Positions 1 to 10,746 of a DNA stretch of 39,161 nt are shown here, in pieces (the first letter of the stretch is position 1; every line of letters starts with the position of its first letter). The stretch is from Choanephora cucurbitarum (Eukaryota; Mucoromycota; Mucoromycetes; Mucorales; Choanephoraceae). Both the position numbers and the translations under genes were made by a program. The DNA is taken from contig JAIWNI010000166.1 of NCBI GenBank assembly GCA_025331435.1, forward strand, positions 1 to 39,161. Reading direction: 5' to 3'. The notes below the pieces were generated by a model. The model had not been told where the DNA came from and did not search any database. It saw only the letters and a program-made list of their open reading frames with translations.

Positions 1-2
1 CC

Positions 3-332
3 CCACATGACTGTACTTGCACCCGCGATCGCACCTCTCGTCGTCACTTTGACCGTCTCGAGTGTGAAGCCATTCCTACTGACATCTGGGATTCTATTCC
101 CCAAGCTCCTGCTGGTGTCCATATCATTGACAATGTAGTCAATATGTTGCCGACAAAAGCCGAAGACTATTGCGAGTACTAGCCTGCTCTTCTCACGTTA
201 CTTTGGTATGCTGAATGCCTTGTGAAGCTCGGAGGTATCTTTGTTGAAGACCCAGAGCCTAGTAAACTCTGGCGTCAAATTCTCTCACGTAGTGATTCCA
301 CCTCTTCTACTATTACCGCTGAAATGAACTAA
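3..332 (+). pseudogene. C-terminal tail of a LINE-like reverse transcriptase, broken
   Basis: A frame enters from the left edge and runs to a TAA at 330-332, interrupted only by an in-frame TAG at 180-182. Near the start it reads CTCTRDRTSRRHF, resembling the cysteine/histidine motif that follows the reverse transcriptase of many non-LTR elements. Next come IPTDIWDSIPQAPAG and, past the stop, LLTLLWYAECLVKLGG and PSKLWRQIL. I recognise the pattern 'P-x-D-[LI]-W-D-S-[IL]-P followed by a hydrophobic LL-x-L block and LW' from tails of mucoralean retroelement proteins; this is recognition from memory, not a database hit. The polymerase domain itself lies outside the window. The internal stop suggests a dead copy. 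Family and strand are fairly secure, the exact clade is not. Confidence 0.5.
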
Positions 333-2850
333 TGCTTGTTTTGTTGCTTTTGACTCACACTGTCACAACTATTTTAGAACAGATGTCGAGCGTTCAACAA
401 TTCAACTGCAGTCATGAGTAAGCCCTGCTTTGTCAATCTTACCCAAACCATTTTTTATGTATTTTCTGTTGTTTCCATATACATAGCTTTTAGTACACTT
501 TTCCTTTGAACCACTAAAATAGCAATAATAGTAAAAGAAGCGGCCTGCATAATATTCTTTTTCGATAAGGACAAATCTTTAACTTGAGCCAAGGCAGCTC
601 ACATATTATATATGTACATGATTGCTTTCGCCCTCTTTTGTCGTTCTCTATGATGTTTGAAGTGATACTGATAGTTGTTTCTTAAGCCAGTAGTTCAAGA
701 TGTTGTCTTCTTTGATGCCTTGCCCCTTTCTACATTTCTCGGTTGCAAAACCTTTGTTTGGCAATTACCTAATTATTTCCTTTTCCCATGTTGACCCCTA
801 TCTTAATTTATTGTTCTAGTTCTGACATTTTGACACTCAGGGTCAGTCTCTCGTTTCGTCTGATATCAAAGTGTGCATTAATTGTTAGTCATTGTCTAAA
901 TTGAATCTATTCTTGGAGACTTTTGTTGCATCGAACTAGTTGTAGAAATAGAATCAGTACTGATAGCTGTTATAATAACAAATGTCTGAAGCTATAAAAG
1001 AGTGGATGCATTTTAATGTAATAAGCTCAATCAATTTTCTTTCTCTTAAATTATACATTTTATTGTCTTTTGAAAGAGCAAGTCCTAATTACTTATCGGT
1101 ACTCTTTGTGTTGATCTCTCTTGTATTTCAATAGTCTTCGCACTTTTCTATTGCGTTACATTTGGTGTTTTCAAGGTAAGAACAAGGGAGTAATTGCGAA
1201 CTGTCAATTATATAATTGAGATACATAATAAATATCCATCTTAAGTCATGTGATCTGCAGGAATTATTCAGTGAGAATGCCAACTTTTCTTTTTCTTGCA
1301 TGAATTTTATTTTGAAAGACTAGAAGGCCTCAAAAATTACCTTAGTCGCAAATTACTTGAAACTCACTAGTACTCTCAACGAAGCTGCAGTTTCCAAGTT
1401 CTACTACTGTGATGGCCACACACAAGAGGAATCTTCCAATTTGAAAGAAAAAAAGCTGTAGTTTCTGTTGATCAACTATATCGCTGCTCATTTATGAGCA
1501 CATTCGATTGCCTTTTGTACTTCTCAACTACTTCATTGACGCACGAAGATGTTCTTGTAGCTTTTTCTTTCTAAGTTTTCTCTAACAAAGTTCATTGCAT
1601 CTATTATGTATAACATTGACTCGATAAAGCCGCTTTCTCTTTATAGCAACATCAAATAAATAACAAATCAGCTTTGCTATCAGTCATTGAAGTCTTTTTT
1701 TACCTGAGGACAACCCCTACCAGCATTTGATTATTTTACAGAATTTCGTCCGTCCACTGAGCTATTAGTGAATTCACGAAGCATGAAGTCTATGAAGACA
1801 TCATGACAAAAAAGTCGCTCAACTACATTTTTGCAGTATAATTTTAGAACCATTAGCCAGCGTTGTGGGTTCGAAATGTTACCATCATCATCGCAATGGG
1901 AGATTGTTGTCATCCTCAATTTGCTTGAGATAAATAGTGATACTGACAGCTTTATAAGGTATACTCGATAAAATAAGATAGAAACCAGAGATGATGCTTC
2001 GAGTTGGATAAAATGTACCGGTATGGCAAGTAATTGAGACATATATTTAGAGCAAATTTAGTATGGTTTTTGCTCAAGACAACCAATATGATGGTTTTGC
2101 TTCTTGGGTCTAGAAGCATTCGAGGTTATTGACGTTGGTTTAGCGAAACCGATAAAACATGCATGTTAATGACTTTTGTGCTTTGTGTTGATTTCTTGAC
2201 AACTAAGGCTTTTCTTAAATGAAAATGATACCGTACCAGTAATAGTCTATTTTACTACTTTTCTGAGATTTGTCAGGAACGCAATTCAGGGCAATACATA
2301 ATGAAAATGGATATGTTGAAGGCAAATGGACAGACAAATTTCTGACAGAAATTGCATTAAATACAAATAGGTAATTGCCAAGTTGAATCGTTTGCTATGC
2401 ACAGCTTGTGTTAGGCTATAATAAAAAGAAGCATAAGAAGGACTTGGTTGCTTAAGCTTATGATCATAGTAAAAAAAAAAAAAAGAGGTTGAGATCAACG
2501 CAGATTGTCTTGGTGATGGATGTGGCTTGGGCTATCATTGACACGAAGAAGGCTCCTATTCGCTCAGCAAGAAGGACACATGCACTCATCATTTCGAATC
2601 GGGTTTATATCGCTGAAGGGGTTAAGAAATCTGTAGTCAAAATGAACAATTCATAAGCTTGTCTAATATGCCATATAATCTATGGAAAATTCTTGGTCAG
2701 GTTACAATGCTTTCACAAGCTGATAAATTTCTTGATTATCAACCTCCTCCTTTATCTCATTAGGAAAGCCAAGAAACAAAGGCCAAGAAATGATGTTATT
2801 TTTAAATTTCTTTTTTAGTTTATTTATTTTTTCTTTTCTTTTTATTCCTC
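333..2850. other. gene-poor interval with weak coding-like scraps
   Basis: No gene can be supported here. Two scraps stand out. On the minus strand, 1731-2042 is open for 103 codons and contains RWLMVLKLYCKNVVERLF, but it has no recognisable domain. On the plus strand, 2489-2656 is open for 55 codons without a clear start and reads VAWAIIDTKKAPIRSARRTH and YIAEGVKKSVVKM, which looks protein-like but is not identified. An A14 run lies at 2471-2484. The last 60 bp are T-rich and probably hold the leader of the next gene. I saw no tRNA. Confidence 0.5.
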
Positions 2851-3558
2851 ATGTCATCTCCACTTTTATCGACTAACACAGCTGAAGCCATCGGTAATGT
2901 TGCCAGTGATGCTGGCCGCTCATTCTTTCAACGTTTCCGCGAACAACGCCTGTCCAATCTTCGTCCACTTGGCGAATTTCTTGACAAAAACCGAATCAGT
3001 TTTACAGCTAACTTTGGCACCATCACCAAACGTTGGAAGTAAGCTCAAAAAAGAGCAATATGCAATCAATCTGTGCTCATCTTCCTTTCTATAGCTATAA
3101 TCTGCAATATTTCTCGGCCAACTATCTGCTCATCGTGTTACTCTTGAGTATTTATGCTATGTAAGGATATTTACCCTACTCTTTGTTTATGCATAAGCTG
3201 ACATAGGAAGTAAATAGTATTACAAGCTGGTGGCTGGTCTTTACAATTGCTTTTGTCTTTGGCGGGTTCTATTTCATTTCTCGTCTGAATGGGCCTCTCG
3301 AATTCGCTGGCCAATCTATTCCAGCTTCAACACTGTATGCTACATATATTATTAGTACTATCATTTTGTTACTTTTCTCGGGCGCAACAGGTGCCATCTT
3401 TTGGATTATTGGTAAGTTGAAACTATTAGGGTTCGTTGGTTAGTTGGCTGACATTGTATGGGTAAATGAATGTAGGTGCTGCTGCTGTCATTATATTGGG
3501 TCATGCTGCTTTACTTGAAGAAGGGATTGAAGGCGACTTTGCAGATGAGCAAGTCTAA
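2851..3558 (+). CDS. PRA1/Yip3 family Rab-acceptor membrane protein
   Basis: Four exons: 2851-3038, 3095-3160, 3218-3411, 3476-3558, giving 176 residues. All three introns are GT-AG, 56-64 nt, with frame preserved at each join. The N-terminal third is hydrophilic (RFREQRLSNLRPLGEFLDK). It is followed by NYLLIVLLLSIYA, then a second hydrophobic hairpin from WWLVFTIAF onward and a third block ending at GAAAVIILGHAALLEE. PRA1/Yip3 proteins have this length, the 'R-P..EF.D' lead-in, paired hydrophobic hairpins and an acidic C-terminus. They act at Golgi and ER membranes in Rab GTPase recycling and vesicle traffic. An AATAAA at 3565-3570 follows the stop closely. Family assignment rests on sequence pattern; the particular paralogue is not determined. 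Confidence 0.85.
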
Positions 3559-4624
3559 AATAACAATAAAGCACTGTATATCAATTTAGAAATAAGACAA
3601 TTCATAAGTCAGATCTAAGGAAAATTGTTGAGGACAGCTCAAAGAATATAAAGTAGGAATCAGGGATAACACAGCACCTAACATCTTCAAAGCGTGTTCT
3701 CAATATTAATCGCATAAACAGAGACAAAATAGTTTTAGTAGGCGCACATGTATTGCTCCAGAGTTGACTATGTCTTAAGCAATCCCCTTCTGGCAGAGAT
3801 GAATAGTGGTATCTTTATTGTAATGATATGCATGGCAGTCATGGTCGGCTTTTAAATATATGGGATTACATCTTTTAACGAAATAGGCTTTGACTATCTG
3901 GTGATTCTCGGTATTGTTGTGTTGAATCTTTACTTGTGACATGCCAAGATCCATATGTTACATCAATAGGATTTTGCTTAATTAGCATTCAATAAGTAAA
4001 AGGTAAGGCAAATTATAGTCGCTTTCTTCTGCCACTTGATTTGGTAATCAAAATAAACTCATAGACTTGATCTCAAAGTGCCGTTTTACCTGGAAAATAC
4101 AGTATATTTTGCTATAAAGCGAGAGGTGGTAATTGAGCAGTTTGTACTCTAGCGTTTTAATTGCATCCTATGACAAAGCAATTTAAAGATGCTAGGTATT
4201 ACAACAAATGTTAAAAAAAACTTGACGACGAAAAGAGGAGATCTGATAAAGGAACGAATCTCGCTAAATTTGCTCAAGATGAAACATGTATTGCATCTCT
4301 CAATTGCATGGACAGAAAATACAAAGTTGAGAGGAGAACTCATGTTTAAAATAGCAGCAGTTTCTGGTTTTACATTTACCTCAGAAACTGCTCATGGTCA
4401 ATTTGCTCTCATCATGGTTTGTGTGTGTAGACAATAATACATTAGTAACACAGTGCTTCGAATCATTCTCCGACAGGGCCAACGTTGCGACGAGGTTAAT
4501 TTTTTTCTATAATTCGAGTTTAGTCATTTCAATCGATTTAAACACTTAAATTTCCCTTTTTCTCTCTCTCTCTTTCTTAATAGAGAAAAAAAAGCTTAAA
4601 AAAGAAAAGAAATAAGCCTCAATT
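3559..4624. other. intergenic region between PRA1 and PSD genes
   Basis: AT-rich with no supported gene. The first 20 bp hold the PRA1 polyadenylation signal. A short plus-strand open frame around 3740-3858 (reading YVLSNPLLAEMNSGIFIV) and an 82-codon frame at 4189-4437 are present, but neither has homology I recognise, flanking splice signals, or support from base composition. The stretch 4556-4577 is a (TC)n pyrimidine tract just upstream of the next start codon, typical of fungal core promoters or leaders. Confidence 0.5.
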
Positions 4625-7600
4625 ATGACCACCGAAACACGGCCAGCTTTGGTGGGAGAGAGACGTTGGTCTTCCGAGATAAGTTTGGATGAGCCCAAGT
4701 CCATGTCAAAGATGTCCAGCAGTGTACCATCGGAAGCATCTCCTCTCACTAAACGATTCAGGCTATTTAAGCGAAAAAGCATTATCAATGCTGGCAGAAG
4801 AAGAAGCGTGAGTGCTGACAACATACCTCCTTCTCTTCCTTCTTCCAGCATCGAGCCATTACTGCAGCCCAGAAAAGACTGTCAAAACCTTAAACTCAGA
4901 ATTACAATAGAAGAAGCTAGAGGATTGCCAACAGTAAGTAATGTTTATTCAAGAAACATGGCATGATGGCTAATGTGGTAATAGGATGCAGACACCTACG
5001 CTATTGTGCGCTGTCTTAATCATCGTAGTCGAACACATGTTGCTAAAAAGACTAGTCAACCTAATTGGTCATGTTCATTCGATATGCCCTTATTGGGCGC
5101 ACGTAGACAAAAGACAAAACGACGACAATGGAAACAGGGTGTTATCATTACTGTTTGCTCAAAAGATCGTTTTCGATCTCAATTTCTCGGTCAAACTCAA
5201 TTGTGTTTTACCGATCAAGCTATTCTTTATCATGATATCAACAATACAGCAAGTATAGACATTCAAGGTTTATTTTGAACAGATGTACTTATACCATTCT
5301 GTAGGCTCAATGGTACACAATGCACTCGAACCGAAGAAAAGCTTATCTCAGAAGTAATACCAAAAAATCATCTGAGCCCAACATAGGAGAAATAAAGGTC
5401 AAGATGGGCCTTGTGTATGAGGAGAATAACAGTAACCAAGAGGAGGAAGCTGATGAAGGAGATATAACAATAGAGGAGCAAAAGAGAAACAAAGGAGTTG
5501 AACAACCTCTGTTGTCCAATGAGGCTATTAACGAAAAATGGCAATCTGTATCCAAATACCATCTTGCCTATAAACAACCACGTTCTTCCTTAACCTCCGC
5601 ACCTGCACTTAAAAGCTCAACTTCATTGCCACCTAGAGTAGAACATAGTCCCGATAACTCTTATCGCAAAAAGTTTACTAGTCGATCCAGACAACGCTTA
5701 TCATCAAGCTCAAGTTCAGAGAAAAAGTCAAAGCGGAAATTGGTAAAGAGAAAGAAAAAGCGAGGCATTGAAGGCAAATTTCATCAAGATGTGGTTGGTG
5801 TAACATTTCTCGAGATATGTCATGCAAAAGATCTTCCTCCAGAAAAAAATCGTAAGTAACTCTGCAGAAAAAAGAAAAATCCACAAAGAAAAGAAAAGAA
5901 ACATTGACATGTTGTAAAGTGGCACGCACAGGCTTTGATATGGACCCATTTGTGGTTGTCTCGTTTGGTAAATCCACGTTTCGCACAAGCGCTGTACGAC
6001 ATAACTTGAATCCTGTGTGGAACGAGAAATTGTTTTTTCACGTACGCCACAATGAAGCCAATTACCATTTAAAGTTTACAGTGTATGACAGAGAGAAATT
6101 TTCAGGCAATGGTCTGGTTGCATCGTGCCAAATACCTATCTGCGATATCTTTAACCAGCCAGAGACAAAATTGAATCATGAATCAGACCTAATTGAACAA
6201 GACATGGGCCTTTATACCTTCCCATTACAGATGGCACGCCCTGATAAATGGAAGGATAAGCACCCTTCACTTACCATCCGTGCTAAATTCATGCCCTACA
6301 GTCAAATCAGAAAGATGTTTTGGGTCTCTCTTGCTAAATCTTATGATGCCGAAAACTCAGGTACATTGAGTCGTCTTGAAGTTCAGTCTCTATTAGAAAC
6401 TATGGGATCTACTATCACTAGTGCTACCATTGACAAGTTTTGGATACAGCACAACAAGGACCCCAATAATGAGCAGGACCAGTTGACTTTGGATGAATTA
6501 GTTGAGAGCCTAGAGAACCATATGATGGATACAGAAGAAAATAATGAGTCAGACGAATCTGGACGCCGCCTTAGTCTAAATGATGCAAGTGATACAGAAA
6601 AGGAGGCAGCAGTTTTATATAAGCCCTTAAGAGCCCAGCAAGAAGATGAAGACGATGAAGACGATGAAGAAGACGATGAAGAGGAAGAAGATGATGACGA
6701 CGATGAAGACGAAGATTATGATGAAGATTGGGCTGACGATAATCTTAGAGAAGAAGACGAAGAGGACGATGAGATACTAGCAAACTTAGATACACCTTTG
6801 ACAACAGATGAAGATGATACACCTCATTCAGGAGTGCTTGGGATGCATAAAGAAATTGATCTTGCAGAAGCTTTAGTTGCAGAAGAGGATCAACTTGTAA
6901 AGAAGATGCCTTTGCATCTCCCTCTTGAAATGCAGATGACAGCAACAACACCTGCAGCTACAGCAGCTGCATCCATATGGAGCGAACAGTCGCCTCGAAA
7001 TTCTGGAAAGAGAAGGCCTCGCACTGTAGAAAAAGTGATTCGATTGAAGGAGTGTCCTATTTGCCATCGCCCCAATTTAGCAAGAAGATCTCAAATGGAC
7101 ATCATTACTCATGTAGCTACTTGTGCTGCTAATGATTGGACAACGGTAGATCGATTCTTGATGGGTAATTTCATCACAGAAGCTTATGCACAACGAAGGT
7201 TAGTTTATCGTTATTTTGTTTGAGAGTACATACTCAAGTTTTTGTTAGATGGTTTGTCAAGCTTGTACGTAAAGTAGGGTATGGTAAATACTCTTTAGGA
7301 AAGGTAGGATCCATTTTATCCCCAACCTCTCTTTTAAAAAGACCACTTATTGAGAAAAATAGGATAATGCAAATATTCTTGTTCAAGACAGAAAAACAGG
7401 CCATTTGATTGAAGAAAAGATGAGTGTCTATATTCGTCTTGGTATGCGTCTTGTCTACAAAGGCATGAGAACAGGCATTCAGTCAAGGGGAGCACAGCGT
7501 ATTTTGACTAATTTGACTGTGAAGCAAGGCAAGCGTTTTGATGATCCCAAGTCAGCTAGAGAAATTCCATCCTTCATCAAGTTTCACAAAATTTCTCTAG

Positions 7601-8394
7601 ATGAAGTAGCCGAGCCCTTATCTAGCTTTAAGACATTTAACGAATTCTTTTATCGTAAACTTAAGCCAGGTTCGAGATTGCCTGATTCTCCTGAAGACCC
7701 TACTGTTGCTGTCAGTCCTGCAGATAGTCGTATGACAGCATTTGAGACAGTTTCAGAAGCTACTCGTCTTTGGATCAAAGGTGTAGATTTCAGTCTAAAG
7801 AAACTATTGGGCGACAATCAAAGTGCTCAAGATTTTGAAGGCGGTTCTATTGCCGTCTTTAGACTGGCTCCTCAAGATTACCATCGATTCCATTCACCTG
7901 TAGATGGTACGATTATTAAGACCAGGCATATATCAGGACAGTATTATACGGTCAATCCAATGGCCATCCGTACCACGTAAGTTTTTTGTCACTTGATTTT
8001 ATCGTGTCTTTTATAGCTCATGCTCTTGAAATAGGATTGATGTATTTGGCGAAAATGCGCGTACTGTTGTCTGGATTGACTCAGAAGAGTTTGGCAAAGT
8101 AGCTGTTGTCTGCGTAGGTGCTATGCTTGTTGGATCTATCATCATTACTGCGAATGTTGGGAGTCATATCAAACGCACAGATGAAATGGGCTATTTTGCT
8201 TTTGGTGGATCCACACTTGTAGTTGTGTTTCAAAAAGACAAGATGCATTTTGATCATGACTTGTTAGATAATTCAGATAAAGCTGTTGAAACTTTGGTAA
8301 GTACAATGATTGCATAAAAAAGAAATGTTTCTTGTTGCTTATATATTTTTACTAGGTTCGTGTTGGCAATCACATAGGTGCTTTGCCTTGTTAA
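4625..8394 (+). CDS. PSD2: phosphatidylserine decarboxylase, Psd2 type with C2 domains and EF-hand
   Basis: Converts phosphatidylserine to phosphatidylethanolamine. Eight exons: 4625-4933, 4985-5248, 5305-5851, 5920-7198, 7249-7303, 7363-7976, 8035-8296, 8356-8394; 1122 residues. Order of parts: basic Ser-rich N-terminus; first C2 domain (about 85-210, DADTYAIVRC); low-complexity linker; second C2 (about 350-470, TGFDMDPFVVVSFGK); EF-hand loop DAENSGTLSRLE (about 515); an acidic run of Asp/Glu (about 614-660); a C2HC motif CPICHRPN..H...C (about 751-776); then the catalytic domain (NILVQDRKTG, APQDYHRFHSPVDG). The self-cleavage motif GGST is intact, with the serine that becomes the pyruvoyl group at codon 8210-8212 (about residue 1082). 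This architecture matches fungal Golgi/endosomal type II enzymes. Intron 2 begins with GC, not GT. Confidence 0.93.
5249..5304 (+). other. GC-AG intron in the PSD gene
   Basis: The second intron must end at 5304, because the downstream frame has a TAG at 5302-5304. The only phase-compatible donor nearby is GCAAGT at 5249. Joining ACA to GCT gives INNTAQWYTM, the expected end of a C2 domain ('WY'). GC-AG introns with an otherwise perfect donor are a known minor class. Every GT in the neighbourhood gives the wrong phase. Confidence 0.75.
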
Positions 8395-8443
8395 ATTATT
8401 AAAAAAAAAATACATATATTTTATACCCTTAATGTGCACTCTT

Positions 8444-8455
8444 CCCCCCCCCCCC
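8444..8455. repeat. poly-C tract (12 C)
   Basis: Twelve consecutive C in a strongly AT-rich region, about 50 bp after the PSD stop codon. Such a run is prone to length variation and sequencing error. Confidence 0.9.
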
Positions 8456-8712
8456 ATTTTCTTTTAAAACAATAACTATCTCTTTTTATCGTCTAACTAA
8501 ACAAAAGCACCAATAAAAAGCTTGTAAAGGCTAATTCTACTTAATAGACAACAACTGTTAATAGTGTAATTTCATAAATTAGAAGATGTTTTCTATACAT
8601 ATTGTTCTGTCTGGTATCTTCTGCTACCAACAATGTAGTGTTTCTTTTTAATCTAGTTTCAAGTATAAGCTTTCAATCTGATTGTCTTTGTCTTTTTGTA
8701 TAGTTGCCATCA

Positions 8713-9155
8713 AGTTGCAGCTTGTTTGTAAAAAAATATGATCACTGCAAAGACAAGCTGCAATGGTTTATTTAAAGAACAATTATAATAATATACTATA
8801 CGCAAGTAAGATCTGCTCTTTGAACGCTGACAGCCATTAGTTTTGCATTCATACACTGGTTCTTGCTGTTTCAATGGCATACAGAGAGAGGACGATTGCT
8901 TGGGACGGTACTGTCTTTATGAGACAGAAGAAATTATTCACAAAAAGCCTATATGTAGTCATATGTGATGTGCACATTTAGAAACTTCTTGACAGCAGTC
9001 TGTAGCTAATCTCAGAGTAGCATTATACAGAGGCTCAAAGACTTCCCAATATCGAAACATTAATTTAGCAGTCTCTTGCAAAATGTATTGGTCATAATAA
9101 TCAAAGAGCCCTCCCCCTTTTTTTTTGGACAAGAGGTAGCGAGTTTACAAAAGAT
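8713..9155 (-). pseudogene. decayed coding fragment with an EPLYNA motif (copy 1)
   Basis: On the minus strand a frame of about 63 codons ends at a TGA (8959-8961). It reads LFDYYDQYILQETAKLM, then FRYWEVFEPLYNATLRL and DCCQEVSKC. A second open stretch from 8916 downward, about 65 codons, reads QYRPKQSSSLCMPLKQQEP and YECKTNGCQRSKSRSYLRI before running into AT-rich nonsense. No start codon or intron structure links them, so this looks like a broken gene. A second copy of the EPLYNA segment occurs near 24.9 kb, also on the minus strand, with synonymous codon differences; that argues both derive from protein-coding DNA. Function unknown. Confidence 0.35.
8715..8763. repeat. 11-bp inverted repeat
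   Basis: TTGCAGCTTGT at 8715-8725 is perfectly complementary to ACAAGCTGCAA at 8753-8763, with a 27-nt AT-rich spacer. It could fold as a hairpin. It overlaps the end of the decayed minus-strand fragment and has no known role. Confidence 0.6.
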
Positions 9156-9395
9156 ACAGAAAATAACTAACAAAGGAAATATAATCAAACTGACAAGAAT
9201 GGACTCTATACTAACATGAGGAAAACCGGACTATATTAAAGTTTGAAGGCGCTGTTATGGTAACGCAATCAAAAATCGGATCAATTCATGCATTCATCTG
9301 CTCTTATACCAGAAAAGAAAGAAAAAGTAGGACAGGAGATAAGAAAAAAGGTAAATGCTTTATTATTTCGGGTTGATAAATTACAAATGCTAAGT

Positions 9396-10731
9396 CTATG
9401 ATCTTCTCTTCTTGGTTCTGCCTTCTCTCTTTTTGTTTCTCGCAGAAGAAAATTTGTTTTTTCCTTTGTGTTCGTTGTCAAATAGGCCATGGAAGCCTTC
9501 TTCATTATCGTCATCTCTGGTACGCTTGCTACCAGTGTATATTTCACTCTTTTGTTTGTTACGGTTGAGTACGTTTCTAAAGCGTTCATTCTCTTGTTCT
9601 TCAACATCTTCCAATCCAGCCAAATTAGAGAAGTCATTCAGGTTCTATCAACAAAAAAGAATCAGTCTCTGCTTCTCTGACTCAATTCCTTCACTTACAT
9701 CAAATTCGCTTTCAAAGCGCATCTTTCTGTTCTTGTTCATTCTCTGCTTCTCCTTACGAGTCACTGCTAAACGAACATAGTTGTCTTCTTCATATTGGTT
9801 CTTTTCGGCAATCAAATTGTCAACACGGTCACCATAACCTGTGCCTTCGTTCACACCACCATAAACACCCACTTCTTCAGGATTTTCAGACATTTCAGAC
9901 ATCAAATCCTTCATGATACGAGATCTGGATGCCTTCTCCTTCAAACGAGCTTCATCTCTTTCCTTCTTGCCACTCTTTTTGCCAGCATTTTCATCGTATG
10001 CAACAGGTGCCAATTTGGGTGGTCTGTAAACGCCGTCTGTTGTTGTGTCTTCATCTAATGCTTCATCCTCGTCTTCGTCGTTATCCTTGTTGAGTAAGTT
10101 CATAGGATTGGGCTTGAAAGCAAGTGGATCAGCTGTCACTTCTGTGTTTTCTGCTTCAGCTGCTGGTTTCTGTGTGTTCTTGTCAATAACGGCAGCTCGA
10201 ACGAGCTTATCGATCTGGTACTTGAGTTTGGCTTCGATTGGCTTCATTCTATCTAAAATCACTCGTAATTCGACAAGTGAGTCAACCACTGGGCTGTTCT
10301 CAATCTGTTGACCGGATATTTTAAGGTGTACAAAGTAAGCAAGTTCCAAGATGTATTGGAGCATCACTTGATATTTGACTTCGAGAAAGGAAACACCTTT
10401 TGAGGTATGTACAGTGTTGTCATCAATTCTATAAGAAAAAAAGGGTACATTGTTTAATCTTCGCCTACAGCTAAAAAGGAAGAGAAAGAAAAATCAAGGA
10501 ACATAAATATACTTTTGCTTCAAAGGCTTTAATTGCTGTTTCATGTCAACGATCTTGGCTTTCAAATCTTTGACAAGCTTGGTAAACTCAAGGACTTCTA
10601 TTTAAAAATAAGCATAAGTCTCTCTCTCTTTTTTTTTCTCAACAGCATGTTATGCTGTATTTTGTCTTACCGTCCAATTTGTTGTTTTGAGTTGCTTCTA
10701 TAGGCTTCTCAGCAATGGTAGTGGCAGGCAT
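9396..10731 (-). CDS. LCP5: neuroguidin/Lcp5 family small-subunit rRNA processing protein
   Basis: Four exons read on the minus strand: 10731-10671, 10597-10513, 10428-9699, 9644-9396; 374 residues. Introns are GT-AG, 54-84 nt. The N-terminal part is the Sas10/Utp3/C1D helical domain (KLVKDLKAKIVDMKQQLKPL; VKYQVMLQYILELAYF). The linker YRPPKLAPVAYDEN followed by a KKERDEARLKEK block, and SRIMKDLMSEMSENPEEVG, are the hallmark Lcp5/neuroguidin segment. The tail is rich in Lys/Arg and ends KKRRS. Yeast Lcp5 (357 aa) associates with U3 snoRNP and is needed for 18S rRNA maturation; a nucleolar role here is inferred from family. A sequence matching the PAC promoter element lies just upstream of the ATG. 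Confidence 0.9.
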
Positions 10732-10738
10732 AGTCTAT

Positions 10739-10746
10739 GCGATGAG
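10739..10746 (-). promoter_or_regulatory. possible PAC element (GCGATGAG) at the LCP5 gene
   Basis: GCGATGAG on the plus strand, eight bases upstream of the LCP5 start codon. In yeasts the PAC element (core GATGAG) marks promoters of ribosome-biogenesis genes, which fits this gene. It sits unusually close to the ATG and could be chance. Confidence 0.3.

Larger units (their letters stand above)
8395..9395. other. intergenic region holding a decayed minus-strand coding fragment
   Basis: After the PSD stop comes an A-rich stretch and a 12-base C run (8444-8455). The rest up to about 9160 holds the decayed minus-strand fragment listed separately. 9160-9395 shows nothing beyond the end of the Lcp5 transcript on the minus strand. 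Confidence 0.5.

Noticed and set aside
1860..1880. GGGTTCGAAAT resembling a tRNA B box
   Set aside because: No matching A box, acceptor stem or cloverleaf could be drawn around it.
4189..4437. 82-codon open frame upstream of the decarboxylase gene
   Set aside because: No recognisable domain, low-complexity start, and AT-rich composition like the surrounding spacer.
5251..5304. GT donors at about 5252 and 5267 for the second decarboxylase intron
   Set aside because: Both leave phase 1, which does not match the downstream exon; the GC donor at 5249 does.
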